DNA of 64,000 bases, taken from contig NZ_JUHG01000017.1 of NCBI RefSeq assembly GCF_000799715.1, forward strand, positions 124,001 to 188,000, written 5' to 3'. The position numbers and the translations under genes were made by a program. The notes under the pieces are model-generated. The model was given only the letters and a program-made list of their open reading frames with translations. It did not search any database and was not told the DNA's origin. This document shows, piece by piece, positions 35,263 through 44,714 of the stretch (the first letter of the stretch is position 1; the number at the start of each line of letters is the position of its first letter). The DNA is from Martinezella rhizogenes (lineage in GTDB: Bacteria > Pseudomonadota > Alphaproteobacteria > Rhizobiales > Rhizobiaceae).

Positions 35263-36797
35263 AACGCATCGGTATTGACGTTGGCGGCACCAACACGGAT
35301 GCCGTCTTGATCGACGGCGAAAACATCATCGCCTCGATCAAGGTTCCCACGACGCAGGACGTGATGTCGGGCGTGAAGGCGGCGTTGAGCCATGTGGCGG
35401 GGCAAGCGGGAGGAGCTGGCCGTCCCATCGATGCAGTGATGATCGGCACGACGCATTTCACGAATGCCGTGGTCGAGCGCGCGCGCCTGGAGCGCGTCGC
35501 GGCGATCCGCATCGCCTTGCCGACCGGCGCGTCGCTGCCGCCGATGTGCGACTGGCCGGAGGATCTGCGTGCTGCGGTCGATCCACTGATCTTCATGGTG
35601 CATGGCGGCCACGAATATGACGGCAGCCTGCTGGTGCCGATGATCCCCGATGAGATCCGCGACGCCGCGATGAAGATCCGCGACGCGGGCATTACCTCAA
35701 TCGCGATCTCCGCCACCTTTTCGCCGCTGACGACCGAATGCGAGGTCAAGGCGGCCGAGATCGTCCGTTCGGTGATCCCGGATGCGAGGATCACGCTGTC
35801 GCATACGCTTGGCCGGATCGGATTGCTGGAGCGCGAGAACGTCGCGCTTTTGAATGCGGCGCTGCAATCCCTCGGCAAGACGACCGTGCAGGCTTTTTCG
35901 GATGCGCTGCGCGAGGCGGGCTTGGCCGCACCTTTCTATTTGACGCAGAACGACGGCACGGTGGCGCTTGCCGATGTGGCGGCGGCAAACCCGGTTCATA
36001 GTTTCGCCTCCGGACCGACGAACTCGATGCGCGGCGCGGCCTTCCTGACCGGGCTCACGGATGCCATGGTCGTCGATGTCGGTGGCACCACCTCGGATAT
36101 CGGCTGCCTTGTCGGTGGCTTTCCGCGCGAGGCGAACAATATCGTCCATATCGGCGGTGTACGCACGCTGTTCCGCATGCCTGACCTCCTGCCGATCGCT
36201 CTTGGTGGCGGAACGATCATCGATCCGGAAACCGGAAAGATCGGCCCGCGCTCGGTCGGCTATCGCATCTTGACTGAAGCCCGCGTCTTTGGCGGCAACA
36301 CGCTGACCACGTCGGATGTCGCTGTCGCGGCGGGATTGATCGAGATGGGCGACAGGGACCGCGTGAAGAACCTTGATCCGGCCTTCGTCAAGACGAGCCT
36401 CGGGCGTATCCGTGATATGGTCGCAGACAGCTTCGATCAGATGAAGACCTCGGCGGAGGATGTGCCACTGATTGCCGTTGGCGGCGGAGCCTTCCTGATC
36501 CCGGACAAGATCGCCGGAGCTTCCGAAATTCTTCGCGTCGAAAATGCCGGCGTGGCGAATGCACTGGGTGCCGCGATGGCGCAGGTCTCCGGCGAAGTCG
36601 ATCAGGTGTTCTCGGGCCTGAGTCGTGACGAGGCGCTTGCAAAAGCGGAGGATGGGGCGCGAGATGCCGCCGTCGCTTCCGGCGCGAGCCGTGCAAGCCT
36701 CAAGACCCTCGAGGTCGAGGATATCCCGATCGCCTACCTGCCGGGCGGGGCGCGCCGCGTGCGTGTGCGGGTGATCGGAGACATCGCTTTCAATTAA
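35259..36797 (+). CDS. Hydantoinase/oxoprolinase A-type protein (HyuA), copy 2
   Basis: The 512-residue paralogue of HyuA copy 1 keeps DVGGTNTDAV at the N-terminus, GTTHFTNAV, SGPTNSMRGAAFLTG and DVGGTTSDIG. The order is reversed relative to the first pair: DUF917 then HyuA. The ATPase-fold motifs are complete, so both copies should be active. The two pairs may act on different ring-containing substrates or on successive intermediates. Confidence 0.9.
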   Translation: MKRIGIDVGGTNTDAVLIDGENIIASIKVPTTQDVMSGVKAALSHVAGQAGGAGRPIDAVMIGTTHFTNAVVERARLERVAAIRIALPTGASLPPMCDWPEDLRAAVDPLIFMVHGGHEYDGSLLVPMIPDEIRDAAMKIRDAGITSIAISATFSPLTTECEVKAAEIVRSVIPDARITLSHTLGRIGLLERENVALLNAALQSLGKTTVQAFSDALREAGLAAPFYLTQNDGTVALADVAAANPVHSFASGPTNSMRGAAFLTGLTDAMVVDVGGTTSDIGCLVGGFPREANNIVHIGGVRTLFRMPDLLPIALGGGTIIDPETGKIGPRSVGYRILTEARVFGGNTLTTSDVAVAAGLIEMGDRDRVKNLDPAFVKTSLGRIRDMVADSFDQMKTSAEDVPLIAVGGGAFLIPDKIAGASEILRVENAGVANALGAAMAQVSGEVDQVFSGLSRDEALAKAEDGARDAAVASGASRASLKTLEVEDIPIAYLPGGARRVRVRVIGDIAFN

Positions 36798-36799
36798 AG

Positions 36800-37014
36800 A
36801 AAATCGCATGGCCCCGGCAAGGGCGAGTTTTTCATCTGCAATGTGGTGGGCATGACATTGCGTCTCGCGTGGCCTATCTGAAACAGGATCTCGCGAGCGC
36901 TGCGCACCGCGTTGTCAATCGCGATCTCGCGCCCTATCACATCAGGACTGGATAACGGCTGAAGGCAGAGCCTTCGTCGCCACCCACGAGAAAATCTACG
37001 AGGTCACGCTGTGA
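36800..37014 (+). pseudogene. Decayed end of an unidentified gene
   Basis: The 228 bases between HyuA copy 2 and the dipeptidase gene are not ordinary spacer. Protein-like runs occur in shifted frames: AYLKQDLASAAHRVVNRDLA (stop near 36955) and then AEGRAFVATHEKIYEVTL ending in a TGA at 37012-37014. This looks like the C-terminus of a gene that has lost its frame and most of its length. The family is not recognised. Confidence 0.35.
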
Positions 37015-37025
37015 CGGAGGCAAGA

Positions 37026-38075
37026 ATGAGCGAAGATCCGATCCATATTCCCGTATTCGATGGGCATAACGACATTCTGTCGCGCCTGATGGGCGAGGGG
37101 CGTGTGGGCGCGGAGGCGCGCTTCCTGAACGGACAGGAGGGCGTGCACATCGACCTTCCCCGTGCACGGCAGGGCGGTCTCGTCGGCGGACTTTGCGCTG
37201 TCTATGTCCCCGGAACCGGCAAGGCGCTGGATGCCAACGGCGATCTGCCACGGGTCGATCGTCAGAGCGCGCTGGATCACACGATCGCGCAGGCCGCTCT
37301 CCTGCGCCGGATAGAGGGGCAGTCGGAAGGCGCTTTCACGGTCTGCACGTCGGTCGCGGAAATCCGGACCGCAATCGAATACGGCAGCTTCGCCGCGGTC
37401 TTCCATATCGAGGGAATTGAAGCTGTCGGACCGGATCTCGATTTTCTCCATCTGCTTCACGCGGCGGGGTTGCGCACGCTCGGTCCGGTCTGGAGCCGCC
37501 CCAACATCTTCGCGCATGGCGTACCCTTCCGTTTCGGTCATGGTCCCGATATCGGACCCGGATTGACCGAAGCCGGTCGCGACCTGATCCGCCTGTGCAA
37601 CCGGCTGAAGATCATGATCGACCTTTCGCATATGAACGATGCCGGGTTTTGGGATGTCGCGAAAATCTCGGATGCGCCGCTCGTCGCCTCGCATTCGAAC
37701 GCCTTTGCGATCTGCCCCCATAGCCGCAATGCGACCGACAGGCAGCTCGATGCGATCCGTGAGACAGGCGGCCTCATCGGGCTGAATTTCGGCGTCAAGT
37801 TCCTCCACCCCGAGGGCAAGGCCGATGCCGGGACGGATATTTCGGTGATGGTGCGCCACATCGACTATCTGGTTGAACGGGTGGGCATCGATCATGTCGC
37901 GCTGGGATCGGATTTCGACGGCACGCTGATCTCGAACAAGATTGGCGACGTCACCGGCCTTCCGCGCCTGCTGAGCGCGCTGCGGCAGGCAGGCTATGAT
38001 AACGAGGCGCTGACGAAGATCGCGCATCGCAACTGGCTTTCGGTGCTAGAACGCACCTGGGGAGCATGCCACTAG
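37026..38075 (+). CDS. Membrane (renal-type) dipeptidase, peptidase family M19
   Basis: The 349-residue zinc dipeptidase hydrolyses dipeptides, often with a D-residue or dehydro-residue at the C-terminal side. Metal ligands are visible: His14 and Asp16 in FDGHNDI, the bridging glutamate in HIEGIEAV, His in IDLSHMND and in ASHSN, and Asp in ALGSDFDG. GGAGG lies six bases before the ATG at 37026, which is preferred over the upstream GTG at 37011. It is the last intact gene of the transporter/hydantoinase operon and could cleave the dipeptide or N-substituted amino acid released by the ring-opening enzymes. Confidence 0.9.
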   Translation: MSEDPIHIPVFDGHNDILSRLMGEGRVGAEARFLNGQEGVHIDLPRARQGGLVGGLCAVYVPGTGKALDANGDLPRVDRQSALDHTIAQAALLRRIEGQSEGAFTVCTSVAEIRTAIEYGSFAAVFHIEGIEAVGPDLDFLHLLHAAGLRTLGPVWSRPNIFAHGVPFRFGHGPDIGPGLTEAGRDLIRLCNRLKIMIDLSHMNDAGFWDVAKISDAPLVASHSNAFAICPHSRNATDRQLDAIRETGGLIGLNFGVKFLHPEGKADAGTDISVMVRHIDYLVERVGIDHVALGSDFDGTLISNKIGDVTGLPRLLSALRQAGYDNEALTKIAHRNWLSVLERTWGACH

Positions 38076-38138
38076 TTTGCCAGTTAGGCCGAAGTGAATG
38101 GTGTGGGCGGCGCGCATTGTCCAGAGCAGAAGCAGTTC

Positions 38139-38280
38139 CTAAGAGAGAGGGTAGCCTGCCTCGTTCTTCAGACCGCGCTTCTGTGCCTTGGTATAGATGT
38201 CATGGAATACGGTTTTTCCGTCGTTCACGTCCGCGATCATGCGGGTGACGCCGCCGACGACCACGGAGCGACAGCGCCAT
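38139..38280 (-). pseudogene. Remnant of an unidentified gene next to apbE debris
   Basis: On the minus strand a frame of about 45 residues reads ADVNDGKTVFHDIYTKAQKR followed by GLKNEAGYPLS and a TAG. It is protein-like but lacks any start and is shorter than a domain. It lies downstream of the ApbE remnant in the same direction. The family is not recognised. Confidence 0.25.
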
Positions 38281-38311
38281 GCAGACTGATCGAAGAGCAA
38301 CATCTCTCATT

Positions 38312-39990
<1,679 letters not shown>

Positions 39991-40887
39991 ATGGCACACG
40001 AAAACTTCAACGATCTTGCTGCGTTTGCTGCCGTCGCCAAAGAACGCAGTTTCACCAAGGCCGCAGCTAAGCTCGGGGTTTCGCAGTCGGCTCTCAGCCA
40101 GACGATACGCGCTCTTGAGGAGAGGATTGGACTTCGCCTTCTCACTCGCACGACACGCAGCGTCGCCCCAACCGAAGCCGGCGAGCGCCTGTTGCAGACT
40201 GTGGCTCCCAGATTCGAAGAGATCGAAGCCCAGCTCGCAGCGTTGAGCGAGCTGCGCGAAAAGCCCGCCGGAACCGTTCGGATTACGGCGGGCGAACATC
40301 CGGCCATTTCCATCCTACAGCCGGCCTTAAAGCGATTTTTGCCGGATCATCCGGACGTCAATGTCGAGATCATCATCGACTATGGCCTGACCGATATCGT
40401 CGCCGAAGGGTACGATGCCGGAGTCCGAATGGGCGAGCAGGTCGCCAAAGATATGATTGCCGTACGCATCGGCCCGGAGATGCGGATGGCCGTTGTTGCG
40501 TCCCCTGTTTATTTTGAACGCCGTCCACCGCCTGAAACACCACAGGACCTGATGGTGCATAGGTGTATCAATATACGGCTTCCCACCTACGGTGGACTAT
40601 TCCCGTGGGGTCTCGAGAAAGACGGCCGTGAGGTCAATGTGCGCGGCGAAGGGCAACTCGTGTTCAACAATCTTGGTCTGCGGCTAAGCTCGGCCTTAGA
40701 CGGCCTCGGGGTGGCCTATATGCCGGAAGACCAGGTGCAGCCCTTTGTCGCGACGGGTCGGCTGATACGCGTTTTGGAAGACTGGTGCCCATATTTTCCA
40801 GGTTACCATCTATACTATCCAAGTCGCCGGCATTCGTCACCCGCACTATCGTTGCTGGTGGATGTTCTCCGCTACCGCTCGGCTTGA
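39991..40887 (+). CDS. LysR-family transcriptional regulator, CrgA-like
   Basis: The 298-residue protein has the LysR winged helix (FNDLAAFAAVAKERSFTKAA, GVSQSALSQTIRALE) followed by the periplasmic-binding-like effector domain ending in PGYHLYYPSRRHSSPAL. That C-terminal block is typical of the CrgA/AaeR-like subgroup, which often controls a divergent oxidoreductase. The aldo/keto reductase gene is the likely target. Confidence 0.92.
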   Translation: MAHENFNDLAAFAAVAKERSFTKAAAKLGVSQSALSQTIRALEERIGLRLLTRTTRSVAPTEAGERLLQTVAPRFEEIEAQLAALSELREKPAGTVRITAGEHPAISILQPALKRFLPDHPDVNVEIIIDYGLTDIVAEGYDAGVRMGEQVAKDMIAVRIGPEMRMAVVASPVYFERRPPPETPQDLMVHRCINIRLPTYGGLFPWGLEKDGREVNVRGEGQLVFNNLGLRLSSALDGLGVAYMPEDQVQPFVATGRLIRVLEDWCPYFPGYHLYYPSRRHSSPALSLLVDVLRYRSA

Positions 40888-40967
40888 TCCTAAGTTCTTC
40901 GGGGTCAGTTACTCCGCCATGTTGTAGGGCAGGGGAAGCGCGGCACGATTACCCGGAAGCGCCTGCC

Positions 40968-41690
40968 CTAGGCCGTTAAGGCTACCCGCTTGCGGCGCTG
41001 CAGCCATTTGACGGTGTAATAGGTGATGAAGATGTACAGGCCGGCGATCGTGACACAGTGCACGAAGAAACCGGCAACCGATTCTTCGAAATTCCACCAA
41101 TCGAGAGTCACTTCCATGGTGAGCTTGGTGCCAAGGCCCAGTTCGAAAGAGCTCCAGATGCCATGAATGGCGATCGAGACGGCGATAAGCCGCAATGCCC
41201 AGGTGCGGAATGGGCTCGGTCTGGAGATGCTGGACAGATTGAGCGCCAAGTCCATGATCATCGGCCAGCGCAAACCGATATGGACGGCGACGATGACGAG
41301 CGCCCAGTAAGCCGCCAAGGTATGAATCTGCCTCACGGTGAAGCCGCCATAGGGCGACATGATGCCAGACAGCGCGTTGGAAATGAACACGCTGGTTGCG
41401 AGCAAGACCAGCATTGCGACAAGCAGCAGAAACGTCACTGCGATGTTGAACAGTCCGCGCGCCTTGCGACGGGCCTTGGGTATCGTGCCGTACCATCGGC
41501 GATTGAAGACATTATGCACAACGACCAGCAGGAACATGGTGGTTCCGGCCAATTCATGGACTATGTTCCCGAGCCACCAGTAGGAGAGACAAAAAAGGAG
41601 CAGGCCGGCCGCGATAAGGTCAAAGGTAAGGCGTAGGAGGAAAACGGAATTCAAGGCGCGGTTCCTCACATTATTCGACCGGCGTGCCAT
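40968..41690 (-). CDS. DUF4405 membrane protein, probable cytochrome b-type
   Basis: The 240-residue membrane protein has about five hydrophobic segments. Histidines sit in pairs within helices: IVHELAGTTMFLLVVVHNVF and RQIHTLAAYWALVIVAVH. This is the arrangement of di-haem cytochrome b domains such as those of DUF4405/FdnI-like proteins. The ATG at 41690 overlaps the cytochrome P460 gene by 20 bases, so the proteins are co-translated and the membrane protein is a likely electron partner of the periplasmic haem protein. Confidence 0.82.
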   Translation of the reverse strand: MARRSNNVRNRALNSVFLLRLTFDLIAAGLLLFCLSYWWLGNIVHELAGTTMFLLVVVHNVFNRRWYGTIPKARRKARGLFNIAVTFLLLVAMLVLLATSVFISNALSGIMSPYGGFTVRQIHTLAAYWALVIVAVHIGLRWPMIMDLALNLSSISRPSPFRTWALRLIAVSIAIHGIWSSFELGLGTKLTMEVTLDWWNFEESVAGFFVHCVTIAGLYIFITYYTVKWLQRRKRVALTA

Positions 41691-42156
41691 CAAATCTCGG
41701 GATGCGATAGGCTGTGTATAGGAAATCGCTGTCTGCCTGGCCGCGATGACACGACTGACAGCGAGCGGTGTTCTCGTCCATGTTGACGGACTTGTCCGGC
41801 CAGAACCACTGGAACTGCCAGTCGGCAGTGCGGCGGGAATCGTCGTAGTCGGCACCGAACCCTTCGCCCTTTTCCATCACGAAATAGCGATGGAGTTTGT
41901 CATCGCGGTAATCGACGAGCACGAAATGGCTGCCCGCCGGGATTGGCCGCTTGTTCTTGACGGCATCGATTGCGTCTTGCGTCGTCATGATATGTTCGGT
42001 CACATTACCGCGCCGGACGGTCGTATAATGGACGAGCTGATCGAGGTTTTCGGGAAACTTCACCCGGTTGGTCTCGGCATGCACCTGCCAGCCGACGACG
42101 AAGACCGCGCCGGCGACCAGAGTTGCGAACGCCAATGGCTTTGCAAATTTCCACAT
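41671..42156 (-). CDS. Cytochrome P460 family periplasmic c-type haem protein
   Basis: The 161-residue exported protein has a signal peptide of about 27 residues and a CXXCH haem site (Cys133-Cys136-His137, ARCQSCHRGQ). The body (AGSHFVLVDYRDDKLHRYFV, WQFQWFWPD) matches the cytochrome P460 family, in which a lysine is cross-linked to the haem and the protein oxidises hydroxylamine or scavenges nitric oxide. Several lysines are present but the cross-linking one cannot be told by eye. The DUF4405 gene is overlapping downstream. Confidence 0.85.
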   Translation of the reverse strand: MWKFAKPLAFATLVAGAVFVVGWQVHAETNRVKFPENLDQLVHYTTVRRGNVTEHIMTTQDAIDAVKNKRPIPAGSHFVLVDYRDDKLHRYFVMEKGEGFGADYDDSRRTADWQFQWFWPDKSVNMDENTARCQSCHRGQADSDFLYTAYRIPRFDGTPVE

Positions 42157-42243
42157 GAAGAACCTCGCTTCGGAGTTCGTTGATAGCGATGGAGCCGTCC
42201 GGTCCCGTTTCCAGGGATCGCGGCGACTGCCGTTGGCGCGCGG

Positions 42244-42714
42244 CTACTGTCGATACTGTTCGTCCGTGACCTTCTCCAACCACGCGACAGTTTTGCCGTC
42301 GAGCGCTTCAACGATGGCGATATGCGACATGCCGTTGGTCGGCGTCGCGCCATGCCAATGCTTGACGCCTGGCGGAATCCAGACGACGTCGCCTGGCCTG
42401 ATGACCTGCACGGGTTTGCCCCATTCCTGGACGAGACCGAGGCCGGCAGTGACGATAAGCGTCTGTCCCAGAGGGTGCGTGTGCCAGGCGGTGCGAGCGA
42501 CAGGCTCGAAAGTCACAATGCCGCCGCCGATGCGAGCGGGCGCGGTGCCCTGGAAGCGGGAGTCGACCCGTACCGAGCCAGTGAAGTTATCGGCGGGCCC
42601 GACGGTGGAGGGTTGTGACTCTGGATGCGTAACGGTGATCGTTTGGTTGGACTGAGCCGACGCGGACGACGCCAGCACGGCGAGAGAAAGGATTGTCGCG
42701 GCAAGGGACTTCAT
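42244..42714 (-). CDS. Exported cupin-domain protein
   Basis: The 156-residue protein has a signal peptide ([18 protein letters not shown]) and one cupin barrel with metal-ligand histidines in [15 protein letters not shown] and [10 protein letters not shown]. Similar small cupins are quercetinase- or YhhW-like, but periplasmic ones often act with carboxymuconolactone-decarboxylase-like proteins. Such a gene lies immediately upstream, ending eight bases before this ATG. The reaction is unknown. Confidence 0.85.
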   Translation of the reverse strand: MKSLAATILSLAVLASSASAQSNQTITVTHPESQPSTVGPADNFTGSVRVDSRFQGTAPARIGGGIVTFEPVARTAWHTHPLGQTLIVTAGLGLVQEWGKPVQVIRPGDVVWIPPGVKHWHGATPTNGMSHIAIVEALDGKTVAWLEKVTDEQYRQ

Positions 42715-42722
42715 TGGACGGC

Positions 42723-43160
42723 TCACTTTGAGTTCTCTTGGAAAACGTCATTGGCGACCGCAACAGCGGAGACTGCGCTTGGCCAGCCCGAGTAGAAGGC
42801 CATATGCGTGATCGTCTCGACGATCTCGTCCTTGGTCAGGCCGTTCTGGAGGCCAAGCTTGATGTGCGATCTGAGTTGATCCGGACGATTGAGGGCGATC
42901 AACGCGGAAATCGTGACAAGGCTCCTATCTCGCTTTGAAAGCCCTGGGCGCTCCCAGATATCGCCGTAAAGTACATTATCCGTGAGTTCAGCCAGTTTTG
43001 GCGCCGTCGCTCCCATCAGTTGCTGGGCGCGCGACTGCTGCTGGACAGGGGCCGCATCCGACGCGGCGGTGGGCTGGCTTTGGGCGGTCGCCATGGTGGA
43101 AATTCCTCCGGACAGAAGCAGGCTGGTTGCGACGAACAGATGTCTGGTGAGCGTCTTCAA
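42723..43160 (-). CDS. Exported carboxymuconolactone decarboxylase-family protein
   Basis: The 145-residue product has a signal peptide ([20 protein letters not shown]) and a CMD/AhpD-like helical domain ([40 protein letters not shown]). The TTG at 43160 is preferred over the ATG at 43193 because AGGAG lies seven bases before it and the signal peptide then starts correctly. Exported members are common beside cupins; the active-site CXXC of AhpD is absent, so it is probably not a peroxidase. The start overlaps the stop of the hydrolase remnant (TTGA). Confidence 0.85.
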   Translation of the reverse strand: MKTLTRHLFVATSLLLSGGISTMATAQSQPTAASDAAPVQQQSRAQQLMGATAPKLAELTDNVLYGDIWERPGLSKRDRSLVTISALIALNRPDQLRSHIKLGLQNGLTKDEIVETITHMAFYSGWPSAVSAVAVANDVFQENSK

Positions 43161-43400
43161 TGTGTGACTCCTCGCAAGTGTTGAGGGGAACATGGCGCCC
43201 CGGAACAGAACCGGAGCACCACGGTGATCGAGCCGTCATAGACCAGCGTGAACGGGTTTTGTTTGTAGTCGGCTGCGACAGCGTCGGTGTTGCTCATTGT
43301 CGGAACTCCTAACATTGCACCTGAGAGAATAAGCGTGGAGGCTCCGAGGAACTCGCGCCGTTTCTTGTTGATGATTTCGTCTGTCAGTTCGAACCCCTTT
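43158..43400 (-). pseudogene. N-terminal remnant of a Tat-exported alpha/beta hydrolase
   Basis: The minus strand reads KKRREFLGASTLILSGAMLG, a Tat-like signal region with RR, followed by DYKQNPFTLVYDGSI. The second block matches the N-terminus of dienelactone-hydrolase-like exported hydrolases as I remember them. After about 55 residues the frame runs into unrelated sequence and stops at a TGA overlapping the TTG of the CMD gene. The catalytic part is missing, so it is not functional. Confidence 0.45.
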
Positions 43401-43445
43401 GTTCCGCTCGAAGCTTTCTTTCGTCAGCGAGGCGGAACAGCCCCC

Positions 43446-44537
43446 TTATTGATCCAGCTTCTTTTCGGTGAGAAATTTCGAGACCAGATCGGCGATCTCG
43501 ACATTGTTGAGATCCGACATCAGGAAGTGCGTGTTGCCGCGAATTCCGATCTCCGGAAGATGCACCAAGCGGGCGTCGCCGCCGTGCTTGTTGACCGCAT
43601 CGACCCAGAGCCGGGCCATGGCGAGCCGCACCCGCCAGTTGTCCTGTCCGCGCTCCTCAGTCGGTTCGACGGAGAAGTTGTCGCCGTAGTAAATGACGAT
43701 CGGGATGCGCGTGAGTTTCTCGAAATCCGCGCGTGACACAGCTTCCGGAGATAAGGTGCCCGCAGCGCTCGGCATCGCCGGCGGCAGTTCGCTCTCGGGG
43801 AAGATAAAACCACTGCCGGGCTCAAAGGCGACGATGGCCTTGACGTTGGTGTTCTTGATCGCAGTCAGCCAGCCCGGCCCGCCGCCCTGCGAATGGGTGA
43901 AGAGGATAGCCGGGCCGATCTTGCTGAATAGTGCCGACATTCCGTCCGAGACGACCCCTGCATCATACGGACCGGTATTGGGTGTGACCGACCGGAAGAA
44001 CTGATCCAGGGCCTCCGGCTTTCGATCGAACTGGACATTGTCGAAGAAGTTTGGCCATTTGCCGAGGCGGAACTGATCGAAGAAGAGCTGGTCGTAGGGC
44101 GTCGGCTCGATCGTCGTGGCGACGGTGCTGTTGCCGGCGCGTCCACGACGTGGCTGATCGACCAGATAGACTGGGAAATGCCGGCGCAGGAAGATGTTCT
44201 GGAAGCCCTCGCGGCCGTCCGGTGTGGTCTCCCAACTGCGGGCGGATTGATAGGCCCCATGCAGCATGACGATCGGCAGGGTCTTCGGATCCTGCGGCAC
44301 CTGATAGAAGGCGTAGACATGGTCGCCGTGGAGGGTCTGCCCTTCGGCCGTCGGCGCGTTGTTGTTATAAGCGCCTGGCTTACCAAGCACCGTTCCACCG
44401 ACGGCAAAGCTCCCTTGCTCCTCGATTGCAAGGGGTGCTTTCTTATCTACCTCGGCCGCCAAGCCAGTCATGTTTGTGCTGACATATGCCGAAGCAGCTA
44501 GCATGGCGGCAAGGAATTTCAACGTCCCGCTTTTCAT
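43446..44537 (-). CDS. Exported alpha/beta hydrolase, esterase-713-like
   Basis: The 363-residue protein has a signal peptide (LKFLAAMLAASAYVSTNMTG) and an alpha/beta-hydrolase fold: oxyanion HGAYQSARSWE, nucleophile elbow THSQGG, an acidic residue in the GDN segment and a late histidine in RGNTHFL. The N-terminal VGGTVLGKPGAYNNNAPTA and VYLVDQPRRGRAGNST are close to the bacterial esterase 713 type. It is periplasmic and probably cleaves a small ester or lactone. Confidence 0.85.
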   Translation of the reverse strand: MKSGTLKFLAAMLAASAYVSTNMTGLAAEVDKKAPLAIEEQGSFAVGGTVLGKPGAYNNNAPTAEGQTLHGDHVYAFYQVPQDPKTLPIVMLHGAYQSARSWETTPDGREGFQNIFLRRHFPVYLVDQPRRGRAGNSTVATTIEPTPYDQLFFDQFRLGKWPNFFDNVQFDRKPEALDQFFRSVTPNTGPYDAGVVSDGMSALFSKIGPAILFTHSQGGGPGWLTAIKNTNVKAIVAFEPGSGFIFPESELPPAMPSAAGTLSPEAVSRADFEKLTRIPIVIYYGDNFSVEPTEERGQDNWRVRLAMARLWVDAVNKHGGDARLVHLPEIGIRGNTHFLMSDLNNVEIADLVSKFLTEKKLDQ

Positions 44538-44550
44538 AGATCATCTTCTC

Positions 44551-44566
44551 GCGCAATTGGTTGCGC
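44551..44566. promoter_or_regulatory. Inverted repeat just upstream of the esterase start
   Basis: GCGCAA and TTGCGC flank a TTGG centre, forming a perfect 16-base dyad 14 bases before the esterase ATG. It could be an operator or a leader hairpin. No regulator is encoded next to it. Confidence 0.35.
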
Positions 44567-44626
44567 AAGAAGGTAGTCTTGATTTGCGATGAGGATTAGA
44601 GGGACGAGGGCGATAAGCCTTATTAG

Positions 44627-44662
44627 AACAACTTATCAATCACAAACTTTTGATAAGTTGTT
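44627..44662. repeat. Long perfect inverted repeat in an AT-rich gap
   Basis: AACAACTTATCA at 44627-44638 is matched by TGATAAGTTGTT at 44651-44662, a perfect 12-base dyad with a 12-base loop. It sits between the end of the lipoprotein gene (44715) and the esterase start (44537). The arms are AT-rich and no T-run follows, so a protein-binding site is as likely as a terminator. Confidence 0.55.
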
Positions 44663-44714
44663 ATGGAATAAATTGATCTGAATTTCCAGGGTCTGCTCGT
44701 CATTTCTTTTCTTT

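Noticed and set aside
35697-36809. 370-codon minus-strand frame over HyuA copy 2
   Set aside because: Antisense to the HyuA ATPase motifs and without domain features.
36996-38027. 343-codon minus-strand frame over the M19 dipeptidase
   Set aside because: The plus strand carries all metal-ligand motifs of the dipeptidase; the antisense frame is a codon-bias shadow.
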